NCBI GenBank assembly: GCA_963703335.1
Contig: OY969812.1
Coordinates: forward strand, 310,001 to 374,000
Reading direction: 5' to 3'
Source of the DNA: VRUE01 sp963703335
GTDB taxonomy: Bacteria > Actinomycetota > Thermoleophilia > Solirubrobacterales > 70-9
Length of the DNA stretch: 64,000 nucleotides
Within the stretch, counting starts at the first letter, position 1; the number at the start of each line of letters is the position of its first letter. Made by a program: the position numbers and the translations under genes. Shown here in pieces: positions 51,567-60,609 of this stretch. The notes under the pieces are model-generated. The model did no database searches. It saw only the letters and a list, made by a program, of their open reading frames with translations, and was not told the DNA's origin.

Positions 51567-51603
51567 GACAACTCCGTGAGGGCGCGAAAACCAAAAAGCA
51601 GAT

Positions 51604-51668
51604 CAAGGACGCAGGGAGCGTGGCGTGCTCTGCACGCGAGCGACCGAGGACGCCGATATGCGCCGGTT
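51604..51668. repeat. Repeat family 3, second copy (about 65 bp)
   Basis: The reverse complement of this stretch matches 50806-50870 almost base for base: GGCGTCCTCGGTCGCTCGCG and CACGCCACGCTCCCTGCGTC are shared. The two copies lie inverted on either side of rpe. A hairpin (GTGGCGTGCTCTGCACGCGAG region) is present. It occupies the gap between the zinc-ribbon gene and rpe. Confidence 0.75.
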
Positions 51669-51678
51669 TGCAGCGTCC

Positions 51679-51921
51679 TCACACGGGCCTCATCATCGAG
51701 TCCCCACAGGTCTGACAGGTCATGTCCTCGGTCGTGCTCATGCGCGCGATGGTCTGGTGCTCGCCGCAGTTCGGGCACTGGGAGACGAGCTCGAAGCGGC
51801 GCAGACAGTACACGCAGCGGAAGCGGCCCGGCAGCTGCGTCGGCCGCAGCCAGGGCTCGCCGCAGCCAGGACAGGCAGCCCGCCGCAAGATGCCGTTCTC
51901 CCCTTCCCCGGCCTCAGTCAT
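51679..51921 (-). CDS. Small zinc-ribbon protein
   Basis: 80 aa. Three CxxC pairs: ACPGCGEP, RCVYCLRRFELVSQCPNCGEH and MTCQTCGD. GILRRAACPGCGEPWLRP is the start of the domain. No family name is evident. The ATG at 51921 overlaps the rsmB stop (ATGACTGA), so it is the tail gene of priA-def-fmt-rsmB. An RNA- or ribosome-linked role is only suggested by context. Confidence 0.7.
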   Translation of the reverse strand: MTEAGEGENGILRRAACPGCGEPWLRPTQLPGRFRCVYCLRRFELVSQCPNCGEHQTIARMSTTEDMTCQTCGDSMMRPV

Positions 51922-53200
51922 CGCCACCATCATCGCGCTTCGTCCGGCAGATGAAGAATCCCGTCGTGCGATCCCGGTCGGGGCGGAGCTGAATGCTGTA
52001 GTCGGAGTCGACCTGCTGCTCGTTCTCGCGGCTGCTGATCGTGCAGGTCGCGTAGACGAGGGTCCCGCCGGGACGGAGCGCCTGCTTGGCCCGTTCGAGC
52101 AGTCGCGCCTGCACCTCGACCAGGCGATCGATCATCGCCGGCGACTTGCGCCAGCGGGCGTCGGGGCGGGAGGCGAGGGCTCCGAGATCCGAGCAGGGAG
52201 CATCGAGCAAGACGCGATCGAAGCCGGTCACTCCGGGCTGGGTGGCGTCGGTCTCGATCACGGTGACGCTGCGCAGGCCGAGCCGCTGTGCCTGGCCCGC
52301 GACTTCGGCGGCGCGCTCGGGATCGTTCTCGACCGAAATGACCTCGCCGCGATCGCCCATGCGGGCGGCGATCTGACCGGTCTTGATGCCGGGGCCGGCG
52401 CAGAGGTCGAGGATCTGCTCGCCGGGCTGGGGGTCGAGGACCTCGACCACGGCAGCCGAGCCCCGGCTCTGCGGAGTAAGCAGACCCGCCCCGACCATCT
52501 CGGGGACCAGATCCCCCGTGGCCCCTTCGACAACGATCATCTCCGGCGCGTCGTACCGCCACTCGCTGACGACGCGGGCGTCGACCTCCGCGTCGCGCAA
52601 GCGGGCCAGCATCGCCTCGCGATCTGTCCTCAGGGTGTTAACGCGGAAGGCGGTCTCCGCGGGCTCGTTGCAGGCCGCGAGCAGGGAACGCGCCTCCTCG
52701 GAGCCGAGCTCGCGCCACCACATCTGGGCCAGCCAGAGCGGCGCCGAGTGGGCCACGGCGGCAGCCTCCGGGGTCGAATCGTCTCTCAGTAGCGACTCGA
52801 CCAAGGCGCCACGCTCGCGGCTCGCCCGGCGCAGTACCGCGTTGACGAACCCCGAGGCGTGTACCGCTCCAGCGCTCTTGACCAGCTCGACCGCCTGGTC
52901 CACGGCGGCGTGGTCGGGCGTCCCGTCGGCGAAGAGCAGCTCATAGGCGCCGAGCCGCAGCGCGGCGAGGACGGGAGGGTCGAGGTCGCGCAGCGGCCGA
53001 TCGGCCAGGCCTTCCAGCGCGGCGTCGATCGTGCCCCGCCGCTGCACCGTGCCAAACGCGAGTCGCTGCGCCTGTCCCCGCTCGCGACCGTCGAGCCCGC
53101 GCTGGTCGGCTGCTTGCCGAAAGAACCGCTCGGTGTGCTCCTCGCGCTCGAAGCTGGCGCGGATCGTCTCGAAGGCGAGCTGGCGGGCGGGGGCGATCAC
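51914..53200 (-). CDS. rsmB: 16S rRNA (cytosine-C5)-methyltransferase RsmB
   Basis: 428 aa. An N-terminal NusB-like helical domain (RGTIDAALEGLADRPLRDLDPPVLAALRLGAYELLF, shown as RGTIDAALEGL and LRLGAYELLF) is followed by the methyltransferase with LDLCAGPGIKTGQIAA and LLDAPCSDLGALASRPD, and the catalytic Cys in LVYATCTISSREN. It makes m5C967 in 16S rRNA. GTG 53200 overlaps the fmt stop (GTGA). Confidence 0.93.
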   Translation of the reverse strand: MIAPARQLAFETIRASFEREEHTERFFRQAADQRGLDGRERGQAQRLAFGTVQRRGTIDAALEGLADRPLRDLDPPVLAALRLGAYELLFADGTPDHAAVDQAVELVKSAGAVHASGFVNAVLRRASRERGALVESLLRDDSTPEAAAVAHSAPLWLAQMWWRELGSEEARSLLAACNEPAETAFRVNTLRTDREAMLARLRDAEVDARVVSEWRYDAPEMIVVEGATGDLVPEMVGAGLLTPQSRGSAAVVEVLDPQPGEQILDLCAGPGIKTGQIAARMGDRGEVISVENDPERAAEVAGQAQRLGLRSVTVIETDATQPGVTGFDRVLLDAPCSDLGALASRPDARWRKSPAMIDRLVEVQARLLERAKQALRPGGTLVYATCTISSRENEQQVDSDYSIQLRPDRDRTTGFFICRTKRDDGGDD

Positions 53201-54102
53201 AACTTCGGCAAGGAGTGACCGCGCAGGTAGGCGTCGGCGGCCATCGGCTTGCCACCGGGAGGCTGTACGACCTCGAGCCGCAGCGCACCTTGTCCGCAGC
53301 CGAGCAAAAGGGCGCCCCACTCAGCCTTGACCTCGCCCGCTTTGACGCTGACGTCGACGGCGCGCGCGCGCCGCACGCCGAGACGCTCGCCGCCGCTCAT
53401 CTCCAGGTAGGCGCCCACGTGCGGGGTCAGCGCCCGCACCGTCCGGGCCAGCTCGGCAGCGGGCCGCGCCGGGTCGAGGCGGCGCTCCTCGGCACCGATC
53501 TTCTCCGCGTAGATGGCGGCATCATCGTCCTGCTCGGCGAACTCGAGTCGTGACTCGACCAGCAGATCGAGTGCCTGGACGAGCAGCTCTCCCCCAAGCG
53601 CCGCCAACTTCGTCGAGAGCGACTCGAAGTCTTCCTCGGCACCGATCGGCAGCTCCTCGCAGAGGGCGACCGGACCCGAGTCGAGGCCCTCTGTCACCCG
53701 CATCACGCAGACCCCCGTGCGCTCCTCGCCGGCCATCATCGCCCGCTCGATCGGCGCCGCGCCGCGCCAGCGCGGCAACAGCGAAGGATGGATGTTGAGC
53801 ATTTGCCACTCCGAGAGCAACGGCTCGCGGATCAGCTGGCCGAAGGCACAGACAGCGAGCGCTTGCGGCTGAACCGCGCGGATTCGATCCAGCGCCTCCG
53901 CGTCGTTGACGTCGGCGCTCTGTAGCAAGGGAAGGTCCAGCTCACGGGCAACCTCGGCCGCCGGCGGCGACTGGGTGCGACGGCCACGGCCCTTGGGGCG
54001 ATCGGGCGGCGTGACCACGAGCAGTGGGCGGTGATTGGAATCCGCCAGCCTGCGTAGCACCGAGCCGGCGAACTCCGAGGTGCCGAGGTAAACGGTTCTC
54101 AC
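53197..54102 (-). CDS. fmt: Methionyl-tRNA formyltransferase
   Basis: 301 aa. VYLGTSEFAGSVLRRLADS starts it. NIHPSLLPRWRGAAPIERAM contains the folate-binding SLLPRWRGAAPI motif, and the catalytic Asn-His are in that region and in LDSGPVALCEELPIG. It formylates initiator Met-tRNA. It overlaps def by 4 bp, the classical def-fmt pair. Confidence 0.95.
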   Translation of the reverse strand: MRTVYLGTSEFAGSVLRRLADSNHRPLLVVTPPDRPKGRGRRTQSPPAAEVARELDLPLLQSADVNDAEALDRIRAVQPQALAVCAFGQLIREPLLSEWQMLNIHPSLLPRWRGAAPIERAMMAGEERTGVCVMRVTEGLDSGPVALCEELPIGAEEDFESLSTKLAALGGELLVQALDLLVESRLEFAEQDDDAAIYAEKIGAEERRLDPARPAAELARTVRALTPHVGAYLEMSGGERLGVRRARAVDVSVKAGEVKAEWGALLLGCGQGALRLEVVQPPGGKPMAADAYLRGHSLPKL

Positions 54103-54740
54103 GCGTCTGCGCGTGGCTCGCGATGCTGGGCCTCGCCGCCGGCGTCCCCCTCGGCCAGCGGCGGGCTGTAACTGTCTTCTTCGCGCAGCGCTCGCAGGGC
54201 ACCCTTGCGCTGAGCGCGCGGCGCGCGGTCGAGGATCAGCACTCCGTCGAGGTGATCGATCTCGTGCTGGAGCACCCGCGCCTCCAAGCCGGAGGCCTCG
54301 ATCCGAACCGGCTCGCCATCGACGTCGAGCCCACTAATGCGGGCGTGCAACGACCGCTCGACGTCCATCGAGACGCGGGGCAAACTGAGGCACCCCTCCT
54401 CGGCGACGAGGACCTCATCGGAGAGCCACTCGATCTCGGGGTTGATCAGGGCGGTGGGCTCGCTGTCGGAACCCGCCTGGAATACCAGCAGCCGGCGCAG
54501 CAAGCCAAGCTGCGTCGCGGCGAGCCCGACGCCAAGGGCATCGCGCATGATCGCGACCATCCGCTCGACCTCGGCCCGCAGCTCGGGCCCGAACTCGCGC
54601 ACCGGCGAGGCCTTGCTCTTCAGGACCGGATCGCCGAACTTGATGACGTGCGCAAGCGCGGCCTCGCGCCGCTCGAGCAGCTCGGCTTCGAGCTGACTCT
54701 CCTCGCGCTCTTCGGTCTCAGTTTCAGCCGGCTCACTCAT
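54099..54740 (-). CDS. def: Peptide deformylase
   Basis: 213 aa. The three motifs are GVGLAATQLG (GxGLAAxQ), EEGCLSLP (EGCLS, zinc/iron Cys) and QHEIDHLDGVL (HExxH). It removes formyl groups from nascent proteins. The extra N-terminal 30 acidic residues and a C-terminal 20 are longer than usual. ATG 54740 starts MSEPAETETEERE; a later start at the Met after the acidic region is not obvious. Confidence 0.93.
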   Translation of the reverse strand: MSEPAETETEEREESQLEAELLERREAALAHVIKFGDPVLKSKASPVREFGPELRAEVERMVAIMRDALGVGLAATQLGLLRRLLVFQAGSDSEPTALINPEIEWLSDEVLVAEEGCLSLPRVSMDVERSLHARISGLDVDGEPVRIEASGLEARVLQHEIDHLDGVLILDRAPRAQRKGALRALREEDSYSPPLAEGDAGGEAQHREPRADA

Positions 54741-54770
54741 CTAATTCTGAGTCTAAGGATCGCCGCCCAG

Positions 54771-56960
54771 CTACTGCGGGTCGACGTCTACTGAGATCGC
54801 GACGTCGCGGATGGTGCGGTCGGCAGCAAGGCGCTCGACCGTGGCGCAAACGGCGGAGACGGTGGCCTCTCGCTCGCTCGCCTTGAGCAGGAGCCTGCGG
54901 CGATGGCGGTTGCGGACCCGGAACATCGGCGCGGGGCCGAGCAGGTCCGTGTCGTCCGGCAAGGCCGTGCGCAGATCCTCGGCGAGACGCGCGGCAGCCT
55001 TATCGAGGCGTTGCTCGGACTCGGCTTTGAGAACGATCCTGACCAGGTGCGAGAAGGGCGGGTAGCGGAGCGCTTGTCGCCGCTGGACCTCCTCAGCGAG
55101 GAAGCTCACCGCGTCGTGGCCGGCGGCGTGGACGATGCTGGGCGCGGTCGGCGCCAAGGTCTGGACGATCACCTCGCCGCCGGCGCTGCCGCGGCCGCTG
55201 CGGCCGGCAAGCTGGGCAACCATCGCGAAGGTGCGCTCGCCGGCGCGAAAGTCCGGGAAGCGCAGAGTGGCGTCGGCGTCGAGGATCGCGCTCAGCGTCA
55301 CCTCGGGGAAGTCATGGCCCTTGGCGACCATCTGGGTGCCGACGAGCACGGCGCTCTCGGCCTCGCCGAACGCGGCGAGGATGCGGGCGTGGGCGCCGCG
55401 CCCTGACGCCGTATCGGCGTCGAGCCTGAAGACCGGCATTGGCGCCAGTCGCTCCGCCAGCAGCGACTCGACCTGCTCGGTGCCGACGCCGGCGCGCGAG
55501 AGCGTGGTCGAGTCGCAAGCGCCGCAAGCAATGGGCAGCGGTTCACGATGGGCACAGTGGTGGCAGACCAACCGACCGCTGTGGCGGTGGACGATCAGCG
55601 AGACGTCGCAGTTGGGGCAGTCCCAGTGGTGACCGCAGGCGCGACAGGTGAGCCAGGGGGCGAAGCCACGCCGGTTGACCATCACGATCGCCTTTGCCCC
55701 GGCAGCGCGCACGCTCTCCAGCGCCGCCCAGGTGTCGGCGTGTAGGGCACCAGAGCGCGGGTCGGCCTCGCGCATGTCGAGGACGCGGACCGGCGGCATC
55801 GGACGCCCATCGACCCGGCGCGGCAGCTCCAGCCTCGGCAGCTCCAGCCAGGACTCAGGCCGGGGCGTCGCGGTGCCGGCGACGAGCACCGCCCCACTCT
55901 CGGCGGCGCGGCGGCGGGCGACGGTGCGGGCGTCATAGCAAGGGTCGCCCTCCTGCTTGTAGGAGGGGTCGTGCTCCTCGTCGATCACAACCAGACCGAG
56001 GTCGCGCAGGGGAGCGAAGACCGCCGAGCGCGGTCCGACGCAGACGCTCGCCTCGCCGCTGCGCAGCCGCCGCCACTCGTCGTAGCGCTCGCCGTCGGAA
56101 AGGGCGGAGTGGAGAACGGCGAAGCGATCGCCGAGCCGCGCCCGGAAGCGGGCCACCGCCTGCGGCGCCAGGCCGATCTCTGGCACGAGCACGATCGCGC
56201 CCTTGCCGCGGGCAAGCGCCGCCTCGACGGCAGCGAGGTAGACCTCGGTCTTGCCCGAGCCGGTGACGCCGTGCAGAAGCTGCTCGCGCCGAGCCCCGGC
56301 CTCGCCGTCGAGGGCGGCGACGATGCTCCCCACCGCGGCCTCCTGCTCGGGCAGCAGCTCCGGGCGGTCGGCGCGAGCGCCGACATCCGGGTGACTCGAG
56401 CGCCGCCGCACCAGGGAGCTGCGGGTCGCGACCAGGCCGCGCTGCTCGAGCCGCTTCAGCACGGGACGGTCGGCACCAACCGCTGCGCCGAGCTCTGGGG
56501 CTGACATCTCCCCCGCCCGCAACGCCTCCAGCACGGCGCGCTGTTTCACCCCCAGGCGCTCGCCCCCGCTCAGCGCTTCCTCGCCGGCAGCGGTGATCTC
56601 GGCGCGCATCTCCTGCCGCGAGCGGACCCGCTGGCCGGCCGCACCCGTCCCCGGCGGCAGGACCAACTGCAACCCGCGCGAGGGCGTCGAGCAATACTCC
56701 TCGGCGATCCAGAGACCGAGCCGGACCAGCTCCGGCGGCGTGCCGGCCTCGAGCGCTTCGATCGGCTCGGCGAGTCGCTCCGGCGGAAGAGTGGAGGCGT
56801 CGGCCAAGCCGACGACGACACCGAGCAGGCGGCGGCGCCCGAAGGGAACCTTGACCACGCTGCCCACCTCGAGATCGGCCATCGCCTCGGGCAGGCGGTA
56901 GTCGAAGGGACCGCGCAGGGCGCGCGCCGTCGTCAGTGGCTCAACCTTCGCGATCGACAC
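54771..56960 (-). CDS. priA: Primosomal protein N' (PriA helicase)
   Basis: 729 aa. The N-terminal DNA-binding region (GPFDYRLPEAMADLEVGSVV, in outline) leads to a helicase core with LLHGVTGSGKTEVYL and VIDEEHDPSYKQ (DEEH). Two zinc sites follow: CRACGHHWDCPNC and CHHCAHREPLPIACGACDS. GTQMVAKGHDFPEVTL is motif V. It restarts replication at stalled forks. It heads the operon priA-def-fmt-rsmB. Confidence 0.94.
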   Translation of the reverse strand: MSIAKVEPLTTARALRGPFDYRLPEAMADLEVGSVVKVPFGRRRLLGVVVGLADASTLPPERLAEPIEALEAGTPPELVRLGLWIAEEYCSTPSRGLQLVLPPGTGAAGQRVRSRQEMRAEITAAGEEALSGGERLGVKQRAVLEALRAGEMSAPELGAAVGADRPVLKRLEQRGLVATRSSLVRRRSSHPDVGARADRPELLPEQEAAVGSIVAALDGEAGARREQLLHGVTGSGKTEVYLAAVEAALARGKGAIVLVPEIGLAPQAVARFRARLGDRFAVLHSALSDGERYDEWRRLRSGEASVCVGPRSAVFAPLRDLGLVVIDEEHDPSYKQEGDPCYDARTVARRRAAESGAVLVAGTATPRPESWLELPRLELPRRVDGRPMPPVRVLDMREADPRSGALHADTWAALESVRAAGAKAIVMVNRRGFAPWLTCRACGHHWDCPNCDVSLIVHRHSGRLVCHHCAHREPLPIACGACDSTTLSRAGVGTEQVESLLAERLAPMPVFRLDADTASGRGAHARILAAFGEAESAVLVGTQMVAKGHDFPEVTLSAILDADATLRFPDFRAGERTFAMVAQLAGRSGRGSAGGEVIVQTLAPTAPSIVHAAGHDAVSFLAEEVQRRQALRYPPFSHLVRIVLKAESEQRLDKAAARLAEDLRTALPDDTDLLGPAPMFRVRNRHRRRLLLKASEREATVSAVCATVERLAADRTIRDVAISVDVDPQ

Positions 56961-57009
56961 TCGCTCACGTTATGGAGGGACGCGGACGGCGCGGGTATGC
57001 TGCGCGGCG

Positions 57010-57519
57010 ATGGCGCTCAACCTCAGTCCGGGGGAGCAGGTGATCTTCCAGGGCCACCCTTCGTGGCGGGCGATCCTCGGCTTCTACCTGAAGGGCATCC
57101 TGGTCGCCGCGATCCTCGGCGTGATCTTCAAGCTCTTCGACGCCAGCAGCGGCACCGTCTTCCTGATCGTCCTCATCGTCGTCGTCGCAACCGTCCTGAT
57201 CGGCTTTGTAAAGCGCGTCGCCACCACCTACACGATCACCGACCGCCGCCTCAACATCCGCCGCGGCATCCTCTCCCGAGAGGTCCAAGAGACCCGCCTC
57301 GAGCGAGTCCAGAACGTCAACTACAAGCAGTCCGTCTACCAGCGGGTCATGCAAATCGGCGACGTCGACTTCGACACCGCGGCAGGCGACGACTACAACT
57401 TCGTCTTCGCCGGGGTAGCCGACCCCCAGGACGTCGTCCACAGCGTGGATCAGGCGACGGGAGCCAATGCCGCCGGGTCGCATGGGCTGGGAGAACCTCA
57501 GCCGCCGACCGCTGGTTGA
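57010..57519 (+). CDS. PH-domain (bPH2/DUF304) membrane protein
   Basis: 169 aa. The start MALNLSPGEQVIFQGHPSWR is usual for bPH2 proteins. Two helices (ILGFYLKGILVAAILGVIF and SSGTVFLIVLIVVVATVLIG) are followed by the PH-like ITDRRLNIRRGILSREVQETRLERVQNV (in part TDRRLNIRRGILS). The role is unknown. It is divergent from priA and convergent with metK. Confidence 0.85.
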   Translation: MALNLSPGEQVIFQGHPSWRAILGFYLKGILVAAILGVIFKLFDASSGTVFLIVLIVVVATVLIGFVKRVATTYTITDRRLNIRRGILSREVQETRLERVQNVNYKQSVYQRVMQIGDVDFDTAAGDDYNFVFAGVADPQDVVHSVDQATGANAAGSHGLGEPQPPTAG

Positions 57520-57531
57520 CGATTGCGGGTG

Positions 57532-57641
57532 GCGGGGCTCGGGTAGGGGTTCCGCTTAACTTTTTCGAAGATCGCTTTGGGCCGTCCGAGGTTGTGAGCG
57601 CCGAAAAAGTGCAAGACGCTCCACCCCTACCCGAACCCCGC
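57532..57641. repeat. Repeat family 2, copy 1 (about 110 bp hairpin)
   Basis: GCGGGGCTCGGGTAGGGGT pairs with its complement at 57623-57641 with one mismatch. Subterminal TCCGCTTAACTTTTTCG and CGAAAAAGTGCAAGACGC are shared with copy 2 at 57878-57990. The centre of about 34 nt is not shared. It is a MITE-like unit downstream of the PH-domain gene. Confidence 0.75.
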
Positions 57642-57877
57642 GTCAGACCCCATCGTCAGCCAAGCAGCGGACGCCCAGAAAGCTCCAGACAGGCCGAGTC
57701 GGCATGAGCTGACACACGAAGCGCCGGGCTGTGATCCGGGTGCCTGGCGAGAATCCCCGTTTGCTCCTGAGCTTCCTCACCTCGGACGCTGTGGAGCTGT
57801 GGTGGGTGACTTGACCTAGCAGCCGAACCCTGGTCCGACGCTTGAAGCTAGGGGGATTTGCCGGAACGGCTCCGTTT
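57642..57877. other. Unassigned intergenic stretch between two inverted repeats
   Basis: About 236 bp between two inverted copies of repeat family 2. It has several small stems (CCGGGCTGTGATCCGG; repeated GCTGTGGAGCTGTGG), but no open frame with a plausible start and no tRNA, SRP, tmRNA or RNase P signature that I can recognise. It may be cargo or spacer of a composite repeat element, or a small RNA. Confidence 0.4.
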
Positions 57878-57990
57878 GCGGGGGCGGGGGTAGGGGTGAA
57901 GCGTCTTGCACTTTTTCGGCAATTCCTCGCGGCGCCAGCAGAAACGGCTCCACCGAAAAAGTTAAGCGGAACCCCTACCCCCGCCCCCGC
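57878..57990. repeat. Repeat family 2, copy 2, inverted (113 bp hairpin)
   Basis: Perfect 20-bp arms (57878-57897 and 57971-57990), GCGGGGGCGGGGGTAGGGGT and its complement. The reverse complement has the same subterminal sequences as copy 1 but another centre. The right arm ends exactly on the last base of the metK stop codon. It would act as a strong 3' hairpin for metK. Confidence 0.8.
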
Positions 57991-59237
57991 TAAGCAGGCG
58001 CAGCAGCAGAGCCTGCTGCTGCCTTAAGCGCCTCGGCCCGATCGATCCGCTCCCAGGTGAAGGCATCGCCCTCTCTACCGAAGTGGCCGTACGCGGAGGT
58101 TTGACTGAAGACCGGACGGTGCAAGTCGAGGTACTTTCGAAACGCTCCCGGGCGGAGGTCGAACTCTGCTTCGACCAGGCGGGAAATCTGCGAATCGGGG
58201 AGCTTGCCGGTGCCGAAGGTCTCGACCATCAGCGAGATCGGGCGGGCGACGCCGATCGCGTAGGCGACCTGGACCTCGCAGCGCTGGGCGAGGCCCGCGG
58301 CGACGACGTTCTTGGCGACGTGTCGAGAGGCGTAGGCGGCGGAACGGTCGACCTTGGAGGGGTCCTTGCCGGAGAAGGCGCCGCCACCGTGGCGGGCCAT
58401 GCCGCCGTAGGTGTCGACGATGATCTTGCGGCCGGTGAGGCCGGCGTCGCCAACCGGGCCGCCGATCACGAACTTGCCGGTCGGGTTGACGAGAAAGTGC
58501 TGACGCAGCTCGGCCTCGTCGAAGAGGCCGCCGGCCTCAGCGTTCAGTACCGGCAGGACGACGCTCTCCCAAAGGTCGGGCTTGATCTTCGACTCGGACT
58601 CAACGCCCTCGGCGTGTTGGGTTGAAATCAGCAGCTTCTCGACCCGCACCGGGCGACCGTCGGCGTAGCGGACGGTGACCTGGGTCTTGCCGTCGGGACC
58701 GAGGTAGTCGAGCGAGCGGTCCTTGCGCACCGCGGCGAGCCGCTCGGCGAGCCGGTGGGCGAGGTGGATCGGCATCGGCATCAGCACCTCGGTCTCATCA
58801 GTGGCGTAGCCGAACATCATTCCCTGATCGCCGGCACCGGCGATTAGCAGCTCGTCTTCGACCGACTCAGTCCGCGTCTCGTACGCCTTGTCGACGCCCT
58901 GAGCGATGTCGGGCGACTGCTTGTCGAGCGAGACCAGGACCGAGATGTGGTCGCAGTGGTAGCCGTAGTCGCCGTGGTCGTAGCCGATCCTGCGGATCGT
59001 CTCGCGAACCAGATCGGGGACGTTGAGATGGGCGCTGGTCGAGATCTCGCCGGAGACCACCGCCATGCCGGTGTTGACCAGCGTCTCGCAGGCGACGCGG
59101 CCCTCGGGGTCGTCGGCCATCACCGCGTCGAGCACGGCGTCCGAGATCGCGTCGGCGACCTTGTCGGGATGCCCCTCGGTAACGGACTCAGAAGTGAAGA
59201 GGTACTCGCCCTCGGCGAGTGGCTGTATATCGCTCAT
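57990..59237 (-). CDS. metK: S-adenosylmethionine synthetase
   Basis: 415 aa. LFTSESVTEGHPDKVADAIS, GDQGMMFGYATDETE (GAGDQG) and GGGAFSGKDPSKVDRSAAY are the three signature regions. It makes SAM from methionine and ATP. It follows der by 37 bp; no SAM riboswitch fits in that gap. ATG 59237. Confidence 0.96.
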   Translation of the reverse strand: MSDIQPLAEGEYLFTSESVTEGHPDKVADAISDAVLDAVMADDPEGRVACETLVNTGMAVVSGEISTSAHLNVPDLVRETIRRIGYDHGDYGYHCDHISVLVSLDKQSPDIAQGVDKAYETRTESVEDELLIAGAGDQGMMFGYATDETEVLMPMPIHLAHRLAERLAAVRKDRSLDYLGPDGKTQVTVRYADGRPVRVEKLLISTQHAEGVESESKIKPDLWESVVLPVLNAEAGGLFDEAELRQHFLVNPTGKFVIGGPVGDAGLTGRKIIVDTYGGMARHGGGAFSGKDPSKVDRSAAYASRHVAKNVVAAGLAQRCEVQVAYAIGVARPISLMVETFGTGKLPDSQISRLVEAEFDLRPGAFRKYLDLHRPVFSQTSAYGHFGREGDAFTWERIDRAEALKAAAGSAAAPA

Positions 59238-59274
59238 CGGCCAAGCCTAAATGGTTGTTTCGAGCAATGGTGGT

Positions 59275-60594
59275 TCATCGACCGCGGCGGGTGCCGCTGT
59301 GGGGCACGAAGTCGATCACCAAGGGAACCCCCTCGAGCCCGTAGGTCTCGCGCAGGCGATTCTCAAGGTGGTAAGCCCATTCGCGGTTGATCAGTTTGCG
59401 GTCATTAACCTGGATCGCGATCCGCGGCGGCCGCTCGCCGACCTGGGCCGCGTAATAGAGGCGCAGGCGGCGACCGCGTCGCGATGGCGGCGGCGTCTTC
59501 GCGGTGACGTCGGCGACGAAGCGGTTGAGCTCGGGGGTGGGAATCCTCTCGGCGGCGCGGTCGGCGAGCTCCAGCGTCTTGGGCAGGAGGTTGGCGACGT
59601 TGCGCCCGCGCGTTGCCGAGCAGGTGACTACGTCCGGCCGCAAGCGCAGCTTCTGCCTGACCCGGGCGCGGGCGTCGTCGATATCGGTGCGCGTTTCGTC
59701 CCACTTGTTGAGCGCCAGCAAGGTCGCGCAGCCCGCCCGCATCGCCATCTCCGCGACGCGCAGGTCCTCGGCGGTGATTCCGTCGCCTGCATCGCAGACG
59801 ACGAGGGCAACGTCAGCGCGCTCGACCGCGTGTTCGGAGCGCAGCTGGGCGTAGTAGTCGACCGTGCCGGCGACCTTGGAGCGGCGGCGCAGGCCGGCGG
59901 TGTCGACGAGGACAACGGGGCGGCCGTCGACCTCGACCTCGGTGTCGATCGAGTCGCGGGTGGTGCCGGCGCGAGCGGAGACGATCACCCGCTCGGAGCC
60001 GAGGAAGGCGTTGACCAGCGAGGACTTGCCGGCGTTGGGGCGCCCGATCACTGCGACCCGAACGGCATCGGACGCTCCGGCCGTCTGCGCGTGCTCGCCG
60101 AGCAATTCGACGGCCCGGTCGAGCAGGTCGCCACTGCCGAGACCGTGGCTCGCAGAGACCGGCAGCGGCTCGCCAAGGCCGAGCTGATTGAGCTCGGCGG
60201 TCAGGTGCTCGTCCTCGGGACGGTCGACCTTGTTGGCGACGACGATCACCGGCACCTCGGCGCCGCGCAGGGTCGTCGCCAGCTCAGCGTCACCGGCGCG
60301 CACCCCGGCTCGTGCATCGACGACGAGTAGCACGACATCGGCCTCGGCAATCCCAAGGCGGGCCTGCTGCTGAATGTCGCGGGCCAGCTCTGACTCGTCC
60401 TCGAGGTCGATGCCGCCGGTGTCGAGCAGCTCGAAGGCGACCCCGTTCCACTCGCAGCGCACCTGCTTGCGATCGCGGGTGACGCCCGGCTCCGAGTGAG
60501 TGACCGCCTCGCGACCCCCGGCGAGCCGGTTGACCAAAGTGCTCTTGCCGACGTTGGGGAAGCCGACGACGGCGACGGTGGGTAGGGCGCTCAC
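59275..60594 (-). CDS. der: Ribosome-assembly GTPase Der (EngA)
   Basis: 439 aa with two GTPase domains. First: GFPNVGKSTLVNRL, DTGGI and NKVD. Second: GRPNAGKSSLVNAF, DTAGLRRRSKV and NKWD. A C-terminal KH-like domain (RRLRLYYAAQVGERPPRIAI) follows. It is needed for 50S assembly. GTG 60594. In the operon aroF-tyrA-aroA-cmk-der-metK. Confidence 0.95.
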   Translation of the reverse strand: MSALPTVAVVGFPNVGKSTLVNRLAGGREAVTHSEPGVTRDRKQVRCEWNGVAFELLDTGGIDLEDESELARDIQQQARLGIAEADVVLLVVDARAGVRAGDAELATTLRGAEVPVIVVANKVDRPEDEHLTAELNQLGLGEPLPVSASHGLGSGDLLDRAVELLGEHAQTAGASDAVRVAVIGRPNAGKSSLVNAFLGSERVIVSARAGTTRDSIDTEVEVDGRPVVLVDTAGLRRRSKVAGTVDYYAQLRSEHAVERADVALVVCDAGDGITAEDLRVAEMAMRAGCATLLALNKWDETRTDIDDARARVRQKLRLRPDVVTCSATRGRNVANLLPKTLELADRAAERIPTPELNRFVADVTAKTPPPSRRGRRLRLYYAAQVGERPPRIAIQVNDRKLINREWAYHLENRLRETYGLEGVPLVIDFVPHSGTRRGR

Positions 60595-60609
60595 GAGCGG
60601 CGCCCCCTC

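Noticed and set aside
59238..59274. Possible SAM riboswitch upstream of metK
   Set aside because: The gap to der is only 37 bp, too short for a known SAM aptamer.
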